Shown here in pieces: positions 11,401-24,400 of a stretch of DNA of 64,000 nt (position 1 is the stretch's first letter; every line of letters starts with the position of its first letter). The stretch is from Lentinus brumalis. Taxonomy: Eukaryota; Basidiomycota; Agaricomycetes; Polyporales; Polyporaceae. The stretch covers positions 248,001 to 312,000 of the forward strand of contig MARA01000024.1 of the NCBI GenBank assembly GCA_001792895.1, read 5' to 3'. A program made the translations under genes and the position numbers. Under the pieces are notes generated by a model. It had not been told where the DNA came from. It saw only the letters and a list, made by a program, of their open reading frames with translations, and made no database searches.

Positions 11401-14400
11401 TTAAGGTGGGACCCGTGTCAGAGTTAGTCTACTTCGACATAGTCAATCTCGACTGATACAACTGCGTCATAGGGACACCCTTTATGACGCAGTACGGGGT
11501 GGTTCTAGATATGCACAACAGGCAGATTGTAGTCAACGGAACCATGATCCCGGCATTTATGGTAGAGGAAGACAAGGCATTCCGCAAGGACCGGAAGACC
11601 GATAAGCGGTCCCCCGAACCTTTCAAGGCATCCCAATGACTAGACGCACCTCACCGCGGTCGACCCAAGAGGCAGCCCGCGGTGGAGGAGGTCAAAGACA
11701 TCGAGGTACAGGCCATGAGGGAGAAATCTGCCCTTTCCCCAGATTACCCTGCGCTATTGGAGTTGACATCGCACGTCAACTCTCGTACCAAGGGTGATGC
11801 TAAAAGAAAAACCTATGAAAATAGAAGGGTAGTCATTGAAGAGGTCGAAGACGAAGATGTCAAGGCAGCAAGGACGAGGACCTTGCTGCTGGACAGTCAC
11901 CCGTCACTAATGGTACCATCGGACGAGGAGGATAGCTCTCCGTCCGATGAGCAACCTACGCAATCCAAGGCACGGCGACACCATAGCAAGAGAGCACCCT
12001 GTACCACGACGGACCAGATGCCTGACCCGCCGCTGGCTATCAGAGCTGCTCGCCTCAACTACTCCGACAGGGAATACCCCGCATACTCAAAGATCGACAA
12101 GGTCAAGAAGAAGGACACGTCCAGAAACCCGATGCCCAACATCGCATTCCAGGACAACGTCACACCGCGCTCTTCGAAGGGCGTCCGCCGCGACCGACTT
12201 GGCTGTGAGGACCCGTTCGGACTCAACGAGGTATTAGAGGCGGAAGTGGTCAAGCAATTGACCACTCCTGAACCTAATGACACGGACATCCCAAAACTAC
12301 GGGAAGAGTGGATGTGCAAGGTAGAGGACTTAGTGGGTGAAATCCCACTAGTCCTCCTGCCAATGCGTGAAGTCAATCACTGGATCCCGCTGATTGACGA
12401 ATCCAAGTGCTATCAGTACCATCACCCCCGGTGCGCCGACGCTCTGCGCCCTGCGCTCCACGAGAAGATGGACAGGTACCTCAAGGCGGGATGGTGGGAG
12501 ATGAAACCAGCGACGCAAGCCGTGCCGCTGCTCTGCATCCCCAAGAAGAATGGGAAGCTCCGTACCGTCATTGACACGAGACCGAGGAACGAGAATACGC
12601 TCAAGAACGTCATGCCGTTCCCGGACCAGGATAATATCCGGAATGACGTAGCCCGAGCTAAATACCGTACCAAGATTGATATGTCGGATGCATACGAACA
12701 GATTCGCATTGAGGTAGATGACATCTGGAAGACTGCCTTCTCCACCATCTATGGAACGGCTGTCTCTCATGTCATGCAACAAGGAGACTGCAATGCTCCC
12801 AGTACATTCCAACGTCTGATGATGTGGGTGTTCCGGGAGTATATAGGGCTTTTCGTTCATGTCTACCTCGACGATATATTCGTATACTCAGACACTGTGG
12901 CCGAACATGAGAAGCACCTCGCCCTCGTGTTTGCTCGGCTCCGAGAGCAATGCTTATACCTCAGCAAAAGTAAACTCGACCTGTATTCCGAGTCAATGGA
13001 CTGCCTCGGTCATCTCATTGATGACAAGGGACTCCATGCCGACTCGGATAAACTGGCTCGAATCCAAGACTGGAGGCCTATGTGATCGCTGAACGAGGTC
13101 CAGCGATTCCTCGGCCTCGTTCAGTATCTTGCCCACTTCCTGCCAGATGTATCCGCCTTCACTTTGCCTCTTGAGTCAATATGTAAGAACGGACAACCGT
13201 TCCACTGGCGACCCCTACATCAGGCGTGCCTTGATAGAATCAAGGCCCTGGCTTGTAAAGTTCCGATTTTAAAGCCTATAGACCCCAAGTCTGACGAGCC
13301 CATATGGGTCATCACCGACGTGTCAGTCTATGGTGTAGGAGCAGTGTATGGACAAGGGCCCGACTGGCGTACATGCCGACCAGCCGGGTTCATGTCAAAG
13401 AAATTCTTGTCAGCACAGCGCTCATATCATACCTACGAGCATGAGGCTCTAGGTGTGATTGAAGCACTAATGAAATGGGAAGATAGGTTGACGGGACGGA
13501 AGTTCTACATCGCTACGGATCACGAGGCCCTCACAACCATGAGGACCGAAATCCGTGAGACAAAGAACAGCCGGCTAGTCCGGTGGGCAGAGTACATCGA
13601 TAGGTTTGACGCCTCGATCGTGCACGTCGACGGAGAGGAGAACAAAGTCGCGGATTGCTTGTCCCGCTACTTCGAGAACGACGGCACCAACGAGGTACAC
13701 CCAGTGCATGAATACGTCAACGCTGATGTCCGCCTAAACCCTGAACTGGACGAGCTCCCTGAAGCTCGACAGTCATAGGTCGCACGGACCGTGACAATGC
13801 ACGCAATGGACCTTCGTGTGCGCAAACCTAGAAAAGTCGATCCGAATAACGTGGCCGAGTGGCCAGTTAAACGGAAGCGAGCTCCAAAGGACAAACCGGA
13901 AGCGTGACGAGACGAAGCACAAGAGCTTCACGCCGCGGTGGAAGCCGCCGCGGCGAGACAGCCATCTCCGCCCCGTCGCTCTGTAGAAGAAGAGGTTACG
14001 CTACAAGACGCACTACAATCCGGGCCTCCTATGGATGACACCATCCAGTTGGACCCCAGATTGTAGAAGGCAATACACGCGGGCTACCACGACGACCCTC
14101 TGTATCAGAAGGTCGTCGCCAATCCACCCGCGTACCCAAACTTCCATATCCGAGATGGGATACTATATGTCTGAACCCGCCTTGGGTTCGAATGTGTATG
14201 TATTCCCCGATCACAGTACAAGGGAAAGAGACGACTCACTGAGATCGTACTGGACACCGGACATAGAGTCCTTGGTCACCTCGGTCTGCGGAAGACTAAC
14301 GAGTACTTGTGCAGATGGGTGTGGTGGCCGAGCATGACAAAGGATGTTCTGAAATTCTGCGCAACCTGCGAGACTTGTCAGATGTCAAAGACTAGTCCAC

Positions 14401-15589
14401 AGGCACCAGCGGGATGGTTACATACCATGCCTATCCCACTGTTCCCCTGGTAGTCTATGGGAATGAACTTCCTCGGCCCATTCCCTGACGCAAATGGCTA
14501 CAACTACGTCTGGGTAGTGATATGTCGACTCACCAGCATGGTACAGCTCATACCATGCCGAGTAACAAACAGCACCGCTGACTTAGCATACGTGTACCTC
14601 CGTGAAGTCGTGCGTCTTCACGGAGTACCGGAATTCATCATGTCCGATCGCGACTCCAAGTTCACGTCTCAATTCTGGCGCGAGGTACAAAGATTGCTAG
14701 GTACTAATCAGTTAATGTCTATGGTGTTCCACCCACAAACGGACAGCACAAGCAAACGCGCCATCCGTAATGTGATCAACTCGACTGGTGCGACAAACTT
14801 CCTCTCGTGGAGTTTGCCATCAACTCGAGCGTGAGTGCGTCGACGGGGTTCGCACCCTTCGAGTTGAACTACGGGCATATGCCTCGTATGGCCGCCTTCC
14901 CGACAACCATCGATGCGATGCCCGGAGTGAAGGCATTCGCTGAAAAGGCCAGGATCGCGCTCGAACAAGCCCACGATGTGATCCTTGCCGCCCGCGTAAA
15001 CACTATTTATCAAGCCAATAAGCGACGCGCCAAGGACGCGCCACATTACGGGGTTGGAGACCTGGTATATATATTCACCAAGAAGTTGTCACTACCGAAG
15101 GGACGAGCCCGAAAGCTCGCCCCAAAGTACGTCGGCCCGTTCAAGGCTGTGTCTGCTCACAACGACACCTCTCACTACACGCTCGAGCTGCCCGATGAAC
15201 TGACACATCGGAACATCCATCCGACGTTCCATGTGTCCCTACTCAAGCCCCACAAGCCCAACGATGACCTTCTATTCCCGAGCCGAGAAGCCAAGCGCTT
15301 CTATGACTTCGGTATGCCAGACGACCTGGAGTGGCAAGTAGAAGAGATTGTCGGCCACAAGTGGGATGGCGATCAACTTTACTTCCTCATTCACTGGACG
15401 GCCGGAGAACATACTTGGGAACCCTCACAGGAATGTGAGGATCTCCAAGCACTAGACGAGTACCTGGCATTACTAGGTGTCCATTCCCCCGCCGAACTCC
15501 CTCGTCGAGGACGGGATACACCCTCGGCGACGGAAGTACACGAAAGAGAGATGCGACACGGAGGCAAAAAGCATCACGGAGGCAAATAG
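8481..15589 (+). pseudogene. Gag-Pol polyprotein of the gypsy element
   Basis: A single-frame gag-pol. Gag: coiled-coil-prone N-terminus (8.5-9.6 kb), retrotransposon gag domain (about 9.9-10.4 kb), zinc knuckle CFACGQPGHYRGDAAC (about 10,640), acidic linker. Pol: protease with LFDTGSTTNSI (about 11,255), reverse transcriptase (12.4-13.1 kb, VYLDDIFVYSD near 12,862), RNase H (YEHEALGVIEAL, near 13,435), integrase zinc-binding and DDE core (14.2-14.9 kb, FIMSDRDSKFTS) and a C-terminal chromodomain (about 15,330-15,450, VEEIVGHK..LIHWTAGEHTWEP). Nine in-frame stops lie at 9,630, 11,454, 11,637, 13,083, 13,905 and 14,172 (TGA) and 13,776, 14,064 and 14,451 (TAG). A small deletion with frame change near 14,770-14,800 removes part of the integrase core. 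The product cannot be made intact. Confidence 0.95.
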
Positions 15590-15748
15590 TCAGGCGCTCA
15601 CGAGGCCTGACTAAGCCCCGTGGAAGTCGGACTCCCACGGTGCATGCAGAGACTTTCCCATGACCGTGAGAATCGACGCGCGGCCTCTGGGGAGTTTTCG
15701 GTCGCGCCTCTTCTCGCTGCTCTCTACCGCCAACAACCTCCGCGAATC

Positions 15749-18062
15749 ATGTTCTACTCCAACAACTTCCCCGGCGCAACGACCACCCACCCCGATGGCT
15801 CGAACAACCCCGGCATGGGTGGCGGCGCCTGGGGGAACCCCACACCACAGCAACAACCGCCTACGTGGGGAACCCAATGGGGCCTGGCGCCGTCTAACCC
15901 CAGCAACGGTCCCAGAGGGGGAGGAGGATACACGACAGTACCACCACCATCATTTAGCCAACCTGCCCTGCCTTACGCACCGCCGGCAACTGCTGCCCCA
16001 GCGCCGCCGGCCAATACAACAGCAACCGATGATGCCTGGCGCGCCACCTTACAGATGGTGTGTGAGCTCACCGAGGTGTTCCATGCCCGCGCAGCTCGAG
16101 GCTGAACTCAAGGAGTTCCGGCACCGGGAAGCAGTGGTCGCGGCGCGTGAACTAGAAGTTACGCGCCGCGAAGCCGACTTGCGGGCCAACCCTGCACCTT
16201 GATTCCCTTACTGAGGAGGCCGCCCATTCTCGTCGTCACGTGGCGGTGGCACCATGCACCGCAGTCTGACGACATGGAGTGCGCCACAGTCGCAACCATC
16301 TACACCGTCGACAACTACGGCATCAGAGCCCCCTCCATCTGTCACCTCCACCACCGCGACATGTTGTAAGTAAGCCGCGCGCCCGTACGGCCCGACTAAG
16401 CACTTTGGTATGTACAGACCGGAGTCTGCCGAAACCTTATTTCGGCGGACGTCTACAATATGCAGTGTCTATTTGTACTCCTTAGTCGTTGAATCTACCC
16501 GTCGCTCGTCATCACTCGCTCGTGTGCCCCGTTTCCTGTTTCAACACGACAGACCCGATCGCTGAGAACAATCGTGCGCCGTCCGTGGTACCCAGGAAGC
16601 GACAGCGTGACCCCGACGATGAAGGACACGACGATGACGTTGTGTTCTCCGTTGGCAACAACACCGTGGGCATTGCATGAAAGAAGGAGCACCGTTCTCC
16701 GAGGGCCTCCGCCGAAGCAGGCGAAGGCCCCGAGATCAATGACTTGACAAAGTCGTCCGAGTACGTATTCGCGGGGAAACCTGACCCATCGGTGGAAGGC
16801 CACCCTCACTCAAAATGCTACATCTGGTTCCGCTCCGCCAATCAGGGCGACCTGATCGATGCAGCACTGGACGACCTCCCGTATGACGATGAATTGGGGC
16901 CGGTGCCTTATGACCTCCCCAATTGGATGCTCGAGGACACGGGGGACGAGGCGGAGGAAAAGGAGAAGTGTTGGGTGAGCCGGCAGCGGGGAAAGGGCTC
17001 GCGCCCGCCCGCTCCGAACCTGAGGCACGACGGAGACTGCGGGCCTTGGGAGGCCATCGAGATCGTCACGGCGCAACAGGCACACAACCTCTGACACCTC
17101 GCTGTCCGCGAGAAGGATCAGAACGTTGCGCGGTACTACCGCCGCCTCATCGTGTGCACCCAAGACCCCACACGATACCATACCGAGGGAATCCGTCACC
17201 TCATGAAGTCTTGGGTGCACGACGTCGGACACCTTCCCTCCGCCAACGCCATCACCCCCACGATCGACAACGACGCGCCTCCCCAGGAGACCCGAGCTCA
17301 ACGGCAGACCCGCTCCCCATCCCCGCCGTTCGCATCATCCCGGTCGATAGCGACCCCGCTCAATCATGGCTCGCCTGATCTCGTGCGGGCCGCAACCGCA
17401 AACTCTATGCCCTCGATGCTGTCACGTACTTTGCAGACATCGACACGTCGGAATGGCCCATCGGGATGAGGATGAGCACGAACGCGTTGCCACACTCGGC
17501 GGTCACCCGGTCAATGCCCAATGCCGCGGACGTGGTCGCCGAGACGTTCCTCTCCGCGATCCTCCCCGTCATCCCTGATGGCGAGGAGGAGCGGTTTGGT
17601 GAGTCGGCCTTCTTCCACGGAGCAATCGAGCTCCTGTCCATCGAGCCCGTGCTGGCATGGATATCATCGGTCAGCCAGTACCACCACATGCTCCTCGAGG
17701 AGCCCGTGCCGTACCCCCACGATTGTCGCGAGCTGCACTACGACCACATCGCCACCTGGATATCCTCTCACGCAGCCATGTCGCTCGGCGACCTCCACTC
17801 CGCGCTCCACGCCTACACCCGTAACACTCGCGCTCGCCTGGAGGGGTTGCCCATCGGTGTCACGACGTTCCGCACCATCCCCGGGTCCATCGCCGACATC
17901 CGTCATGAGTCGTATGCCGCCCGAATCCCGCGCAACGATCTGGTGTTGGCCCTCCCCGCGAAGAGCTACCCCGCGGTACCGGACGTCGTCATGGGCAAAG
18001 TGCATGCAACGGATGAGAACACTGGCCCCGTCGCGAGTAGTGCATCCGTCGCCAACGTTTAG
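15749..18062 (+). pseudogene. Third ORF of the gypsy element, function unknown
   Basis: Between the integrase stop and the polypurine tract lies 2.3 kb of once-coding sequence, roughly 770 codons. The ATG at 15,749 opens a Gly/Pro/Asn/Gln-rich N-terminus. A short charged helix follows in another frame (16,090-16,200, LEAELKEF..REAVVAARELE). Next come a basic RKRQRD patch with an acidic tail (about 16,595-16,640), a mixed domain (16.74-17.3 kb, CYIWFRSANQGDLIDAALDD), and a C-terminal helical domain (17.4-18.06 kb, FADIDTSEWPIGMRM onward). It is broken by TGA codons (for example near 16,678, 17,091 and 17,377) and at least three frame changes. There is no signal peptide or membrane segment, so it is not an envelope protein despite its position. 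The basic patch suggests a nuclear location (inference). Confidence 0.6.
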
Positions 18063-18121
18063 AGTGCCACCACGTCGACATCTTCGATACGATGAGCTCA
18101 CGTACGGCCGGGGTCCGGCCT

Positions 18122-18133
18122 AGAGGGGGAGGA
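18122..18133 (+). other. Polypurine tract of the gypsy element
   Basis: A purine run (AGAGGGGGAGGA) ends immediately before the TGTAAC start of the 3' LTR. This is the expected place and composition for plus-strand DNA priming. Confidence 0.85.
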
Positions 18134-18917
18134 TGTAACGGACGTACATCGGTTCGGAGTGCCCGCGATTAGATAGATGCTGAATGCTTGCATAATCATG
18201 ATCTACTACTGTACGATAAGATAGTGGCTGCATCTACTGTACTATGAAGGTTTTTTTGTACATTTATTCAATCGCGCGCATAACTTTCACTTGCACGCGC
18301 ATAACTTGATAGGTGCCCGTAAGATGTCATAAACTCTTCTGTATTCCGAGTTCTCTGACCAAGATACGACTCATTATGCATCCTTTCGCCTTCTGCTGAG
18401 CAGAATGACGGTCAAAGGTCGGCATACGAAGCAGAACCAGGACTTGAGGGGTGGAGGGCCCCACTTCCCTTCTCGGAAATCCCAGATAATCAGGCGCTTA
18501 TTCCATCTCGCCAGAGAAGATATGCCGAAAACGGAAGGCAGGCGCTTCAGGCCCCCAACCTCCTCCCCACTGTACTGCGTCTACGACAGCTTATGACGGC
18601 TTCTGGGCTCCAGAAATGTTTGAATGTGGCAGGGAACAGTCATCTCCTTACAGACTCAGACCAGAATCCAGTATGTTTTCGTACTTTCATGGGCGCCTAT
18701 GGAGTTATGTGCGCGCGGGACATGCACAAGATGTGTGCGCGCGGGGGAATAAATGTACAAAAAAGCCATCATACTGTACAGTTCCGCTTGTATATCCTGC
18801 CTGAGGCGCGGTGAGAAGGGCATATTCTCACCGCCCTATCGCTAGTATACGTTCACCTAATCTACAGGTCTTGGACGAGTCTAGCCCTGGGTGTGAGACG
18901 ACCATCTGTGCTTTACA
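18134..18917 (+). repeat. 3' LTR of the gypsy element, interrupted by a TIR element
   Basis: LTR sequence runs from 18,134 to 18,242 and resumes at 18,780 to 18,917, ending TTTACA before the CGGTG duplication (18,918-18,922). The intervening 537 bp are a 531-bp insertion plus a duplicated CTGTAC. Compared with the 5' LTR there are eight substitutions, six of them transitions. Confidence 0.95.
18243..18773. mobile_element. 531-bp MITE-like element inserted in the 3' LTR
   Basis: Comparison with the intact 5' LTR gives exact boundaries. The ends form an inverted repeat of about 26 bp, TATGA(A/T)GG(T/C) followed by TTTTTTGTACATTTATTC, the last 18 bases being perfect. Inside the ends are GCGCGC-rich subterminal repeats on both sides (GCGCGCATAAC left; GTTATGTGCGCGC right). 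It is flanked by CTGTAC on both sides (18,237-18,242 and 18,774-18,779); reading the TA into the repeat gives an alternative 8-bp TACTGTAC duplication. No transposase is encoded. The superfamily cannot be assigned from the target-site length alone. Confidence 0.85.
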
Positions 18918-18922
18918 CGGTG

Positions 18923-21405
18923 GTTGAGAAGCCTTGATTCTCTTGATCTTCCTTTCCCTGTGTGCTTTAGGCTCTGATATTTCATCATCATCTGCAACAT
19001 CCTCCAACCTCTGTTTTCCTATAGTGCTATTGTTAACATTATGCAAAGGTTGTGAACCCTGAGCAGGAATGAATGATATGGTATCATGTATTATAGACTT
19101 CCTTGATTGTGGTCTTGACTGTTGACCCAGCTTGGCATCAGTCTTTTTAGCATCCATCTTGAGTATAGCCCAGGGAGCATCAGTTCCAAGTCTTTCAACT
19201 GGAAATGGATCTTTGGTTGACCACTTCAAAGCATCATGGATTGATGCAGGGGTAAAGCTTTCACCCTTCCACTTTCTAAAAGAATGGATTAATTCATTTC
19301 TGGTAATACCAACCACCTTAGATGATATCTTCTCCAGATGTCTAAGCCTTGTAATCTCATCTAAAAGCTCTAGTTCCCTAAATTCCTGGCGCAAAGAGCC
19401 TGCAATGCCTCCACTCAACTTGTCAATATCAAACAGCTGTACAATAATTGTGCCATCAAGTGTGGCACCTCGTGATAGGCAAGTGTACACTGACTAGTGA
19501 TTTGGGCAGTTATGCATATCAATAACATTATCAGGCCTGGTTCGCCCTTGAGATGCAAAGTCAGTCATTGCAAAGTTGGGCACTACAGGAACCTGATCTC
19601 TGTTCACCATTATGATAGCCCCACTAGGCAGTTTGCACTTTACTGGCAGTGTTACATGTGAAAGTGGTATAACATTCTCAGATAAACCTGGGAGCTGTAT
19701 TGGCCTTGGTGTAGCTGTAAGTTTGACAAACAAGGTTTCCAATGCAAATTGGTCATCACCTATTGGGCGAGATGTCCAGCCAACTACTGTAGCCTCAGCT
19801 CCATTTGTAACACAGCACTCTGTGGCCTCATTTACCTTAATCATGACAGGCATGCCTTTGCATATGCTGAGCTTACCTGGGTGATGATCAGTAGATGCAT
19901 GCGGCAAGTTCCACAATTTCTCCTGAAGCTCAGGGTGCACAATATTGGTAGACCGCTTGATATTGATATTCTTTTTCTGCTGTGCATGGGTCATGCTGTT
20001 ATCTTCCTTATCTGTACCAAGCTTGTCTCTAGAGTAGAAAGTTACAAGCTCTTGGTTAGTCTCTACTGCAAACCGCTCGGAACCTAATTCATTGATTTTG
20101 TCTCTATATGCATTGAATGTAGTCACTATAGATATATTTCTGAATCTTGGTTGATTAAGTTTAGGCCTCCCTTTGCCCTTCCCTGCAATTCGTGATCGAA
20201 TCAACTTTATATCTTCCTGTGTACATGCACAATATTGTAGGTTCTTCAGAGCAGTACGAAGCTTGGCATCTTCCGGGGTTTGTGACTTCTGTCTCAAGTT
20301 ATCCCTTGGAATGACAACTGTGGTAACCTGATGCCATAGAGCCTTGCCAATGCTCTTTTTCTGTTGTGAGTGACCATGTGTTTTGTGAATTACACGGCCC
20401 TCTTGATGTGAATACAATGGTTTGGCACCAACTGCAGGTGGGAGTTGTGCAAAGTCTCCTGCAAAAATCATATTGATCCCTCCAAAAGGTGCCCCATCAT
20501 TTTTGAGAGCTGCACACATCCGAGCACATAAATTGTACATACTCTCGCAATCAAGCATGCTGACTTCATCAAAGAATATATATTCAACATGCTGCAATCT
20601 GGAACAAACTTGGATCAATGAAGCAATGGTCTCAGTAGTGTCAGATTTTTTGGAACCTAACATGGAATGATATGTTGAACCACCAATCTGAGCAGCAGCA
20701 GATCCCGTTGGTGCAAGACATATAAAGCGATAGCTTTCTTGACGCTCTGCAAAAAAGTGGCTCAATGCTTTGATTACCTGTGACTTTCCTGTTCCTGCCA
20801 TTCCTCCAAGGTACATCTTGAGATGCTCTCCGCATGAGTCAACTGCATGATGAGCTACAATTTTGAAGGCTCGCTCTTGAGCTTCATTCAGAGTAAATTG
20901 CTCTACAATGTCATCAATCAGCCTTTTGGCCTTGGGGTCTCTGATCTCAAATGATTTATGAAGAAAGTAATTCTTGTCTACAGACTTGACTTCATTGACT
21001 TCAGTATTTACAGGAAGACCTCCCTTTGTCCCAATCTGGGGCTTATTGGCAGCCTCAGGTTCACGTGCATCTAGAATTTGTTGCTGCCTCTCTCCCAAGA
21101 GATTTCTCCACTGTGTCCCTGTGACCTCCACATCAATATTCAACTTGACTGCAAGCGCACTCAGAGAGGTTTTGAGCTTGTCATTCATTTTATCCATCCA
21201 TCCTGACTGTTGCATAACTGTTGCAGCCTGTGCTGCCCTACTTTTACGCAACACTTCTGAGCGGCCAGCATCTTGCCAATTTGTACTGCAGGCCAGCTCT
21301 TCTTCTTTTTCCTGCTGACCTGCCTCACCATCATAAATATATCTCTGAGTGTCAATCTCATCTAGATCTGTATCCTCAAACTGTGTGAATGACCTACTTC
21401 CATTA
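18923..21405 (-). pseudogene. PIF1-like helicase domain of the Helitron protein
   Basis: Superfamily-1B helicase motifs follow in order on the minus strand: motif I GGMAGTGKSQ (about 20,800), Ia APTGSAAAQIGGSTYHS (about 20,690), II FFDEVSMLD (about 20,565), III FAGDFAQLPP (about 20,460), and motifs V and VI (FASQGRTRPDNVIDM, then SVYTCLSRGAT) on either side of 19,495. A TAG at 19,494-19,496 replaces the residue between CPNH and SVYTCLSRG, most simply Gln CAG to TAG. After the helicase core a linker of about 170 residues, rich in charged and KR-type sequence, leads to the gypsy insertion at 18,922 and then to the peptidase domain. This domain would unwind DNA during rolling-circle transposition. 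Confidence 0.9.
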
Positions 21406-24400
21406 TTACCAGCAGCTTCCTCTGAGCAGAAAAGTCATCTCTAGCATCATTGCATTCATACTTGATGTGGAAGAACTTCATTATCTCATGCTGTCGATCT
21501 GTAAATTTAAACGATGTATACAATTCATCCCATAGAGTGTTGGAGTTCTCCCTTAGATCTTTACCTGACCTCCAAGGCTTGAATAGTGTTAACATAGTCA
21601 TACAGTATTCCTCCCGACTACCTACATCCTTTCGTGGCAATGGTCCACCAATAAAGTTGGGGACATAAGCATCTTTCTCATCTACAAGGGCTATATGATG
21701 TGTGTGTGCTTGTGGATGCTGTGCATGAAACATAAAATACTTGGGTCTTCCTTTCTTTGGTTGTGTGTGTTGTTGTAGGATTGTCTCCACCTTGATCTCC
21801 TCATTTAACTGACGGTTTGATGCTTCTGTCAACAGCAATTCATCCTCAGATTCTTCCTCTTCTTTTGCATGAGGATATGCTCCTCCGTACAGCTCCTGTT
21901 GATATATATCATCCGTATCATTCTCACAATATGCAGGCTCCACCTCATCTTGGTCATCATGGTCAGGTGCAATATTTTCAACTATATTGTAGTCATTCTC
22001 AAAATTACCATCTTCATTCAATGCTTGATATACTTGAGGCTTGACATTTTTCTTTTCACCTTTTGGTATGGCCTTTTTGTGATATAATCACATCCAGTCA
22101 TAAACACAGACATGCTCAAATTGTGGAGGCCTTCACATATAGTCCAGTACAGGAGATAATGGTACAATGGGTATCTTGCCTTGGCTGTCATCTTCTGCAA
22201 GTCCAACCACCACTTTTGATGTGCCTTCTTCACTGATATCTGTTGAGTCTGACCAAGCTCACATTATCTCATACACATAACCTCTCCAATAACATGGCCT
22301 AAATTTGTGACTCGTATAATGATCAGGATGTCTGAGCAAATACATGGCTGCCATAGGACCACCTATTTCAGAGGAAGCAGTCAAGGAATTCACTATCTTG
22401 GTCATCAGGCTTCTCGCCTTCTCCTGCTTTGATTTTGAACTTTCAAGTAGGTCTCCATTACGCTCAAAAACCTGCTGGACTGCTTGAAACATAACATGGG
22501 TCTTTAATGGGGTTTTGGTGATATAGTCAGCAACATATGCAATGACAGATTTAATGGCAGTGCCTGACAACAGACTTGTGACATCATGGTTGCAGCGCAT
22601 CAGATATGACATTGCAGGGGTGAATGTATTCATCCAGGGCTCTCCTTTTTTCATCATGAGGGCTCCTGTCTCTGGATCCACCTGAGTAAAGGCAAATGTT
22701 TGATGTGGAAAGCATGCTTTACAGACCCCTGTAACAGGATCTGTACAACCCCTACTATCAGACTCTTGCATTCCTGTATTCTGTGCCCCCTTGGGTGCCT
22801 TTGTGAATTTACTTCTTGTGTTGCATTTATGGACATTGGACAGACATAAAATCTCATCAACTTCTCTAATATATTCCTCCTTCCACAGCTCATACTCTTG
22901 GCATGCATTGCAGTTAGCTGAATAGCTGTGGTCACATTTCAGTGGTGGTGGCTTGGGCAGAGTTTCGGTAGAAGGCACATGCAGATGATTAGCTTTGTGT
23001 TTATCTACCACAGTACCTACAGCCTCCATTGTATCTGTGCTGAATTCACCTTGGTGTACGCTCTCTAAGTATTTCACCATGGCTTGTTGAAAATTGGACT
23101 TTGGGTCCATGATGCGCCATTGAATCTCTTGTGGAGTAAGTGAATGTTTAATCCATAAAAGCATATGCAAATGCAAGGTCAGTCTACCTTGTTGCTCAAC
23201 TGTGCCATAATAGCCAGAGGTTTCACCATACAGGCCTGGACAATCTAGACCTACCCCCAGAACATGCATAGTGAAGAGCTCAACCATAACTTTGAAAAAT
23301 CTTGCACCTGCTACAGGATTATCAGCAATCAGCTTGAGTCGTTCAGCTTGATCTCTGAATTTAGGTACAAAGGGTTGGTCAGTGTCTGCATAGTACAATG
23401 CCACAGGGTGCTTGATATTGGCTGCTGCAAAGGTGACAAACCATGATGGTGCTCCAAGATATGATACCAATGACCAGATCTCATTACACATATATTTCTT
23501 ACTAGTTATTGACCCCTGAACCTTGTAAGCCACATGATCAAGGTCATTGAGCACCTTGAAGCATGCCTTTTTGTCATCAGATTCTGGTTTTACTGGACCG
23601 GTCTTCAACTTCTCCACAATGTCAGTAAGAGTTTCAGCATTGATGTTCAGTAACTGATCAGTAATGTCTTTGAACTTGCTCTTGTCAGCCAATATATACC
23701 CGCCTGTAGTTGACTTCTTGATCTGTTCGTGGTTAAGTGCTACTAATGGAAATAATGGCTCTAGCTGAAAACACTTATCATGGTACATCAATAGCTGTTG
23801 CTTACGGCGCTCTTCAGACACTGGTTTCACTCCATGAATATTATTTAGTCCTCCTAGCCCATATGGAAACAACCAAGGGAACATCTTTGGGTACAGTTGA
23901 GGATTGTGATAGATACTTTCAGGTTGCTCTGCCTGCCCAATACCCAGTACCTTCCCTCCGCTCTTAAAATATTCTACTGCTCTGGCTGTAATTTCACAGC
24001 GACGATGCTTGCCCATATGTTCCAAGTCAATCCCAGTAAGTCCATGAACTACGAATGGACAAGCCCCTTCTTCAGTGCCCTCATCCTGTTCATCATCATT
24101 GACTGCAGTAGATTCAGGATCCTTGTTTGTATCTGTGCTTTGTGTAAAATTGACAATGACAGGTGGCTCATCTTCTGGATATTCATCAAGGTGCTTATAG
24201 GAGATCTCCAAATCAGCATAATCAGCATGGTTAAGCTTGAGCCACTCCAAGGCCTTGGCAACTTTGTTCCTGCGAACAAGTAATGGCGTCCGCTGAAACT
24301 CCTTCTGAGTGGGTATATTTGGCCCAATGTACATGAATGCTAGCACTTCGTCCAGCTCATCTCTAGATGGAGGAAAGCTTGATATATCTTGACCATTGGC

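Larger units (their letters stand above)
8192..18917 (+). mobile_element. Ty3/gypsy chromovirus-like retrotransposon with third ORF
   Basis: Complete LTR element: 5' LTR 8,192-8,438, gag-pol 8,481-15,589, extra ORF 15,749-18,062, polypurine tract 18,122-18,133, 3' LTR 18,134-18,917 (enlarged by a 531-bp insertion). It is flanked by 5-bp direct duplications CGGTG (8,187-8,191 and 18,918-18,922). LTRs begin TGTAAC and end TTTACA. Excluding the insertion, I count 8 differences over 247 aligned bases, so this is not a recent copy. The integrase ends in a chromodomain, which places it with the chromoviruses. It sits inside the Helitron peptidase gene. No standard tRNA primer site is obvious after the 5' LTR. 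Confidence 0.95.

Noticed and set aside
15749..18062. Envelope gene of the gypsy element
   Set aside because: The position fits, but there is no signal peptide, transmembrane segment or glycoprotein-like cysteine pattern in any frame.
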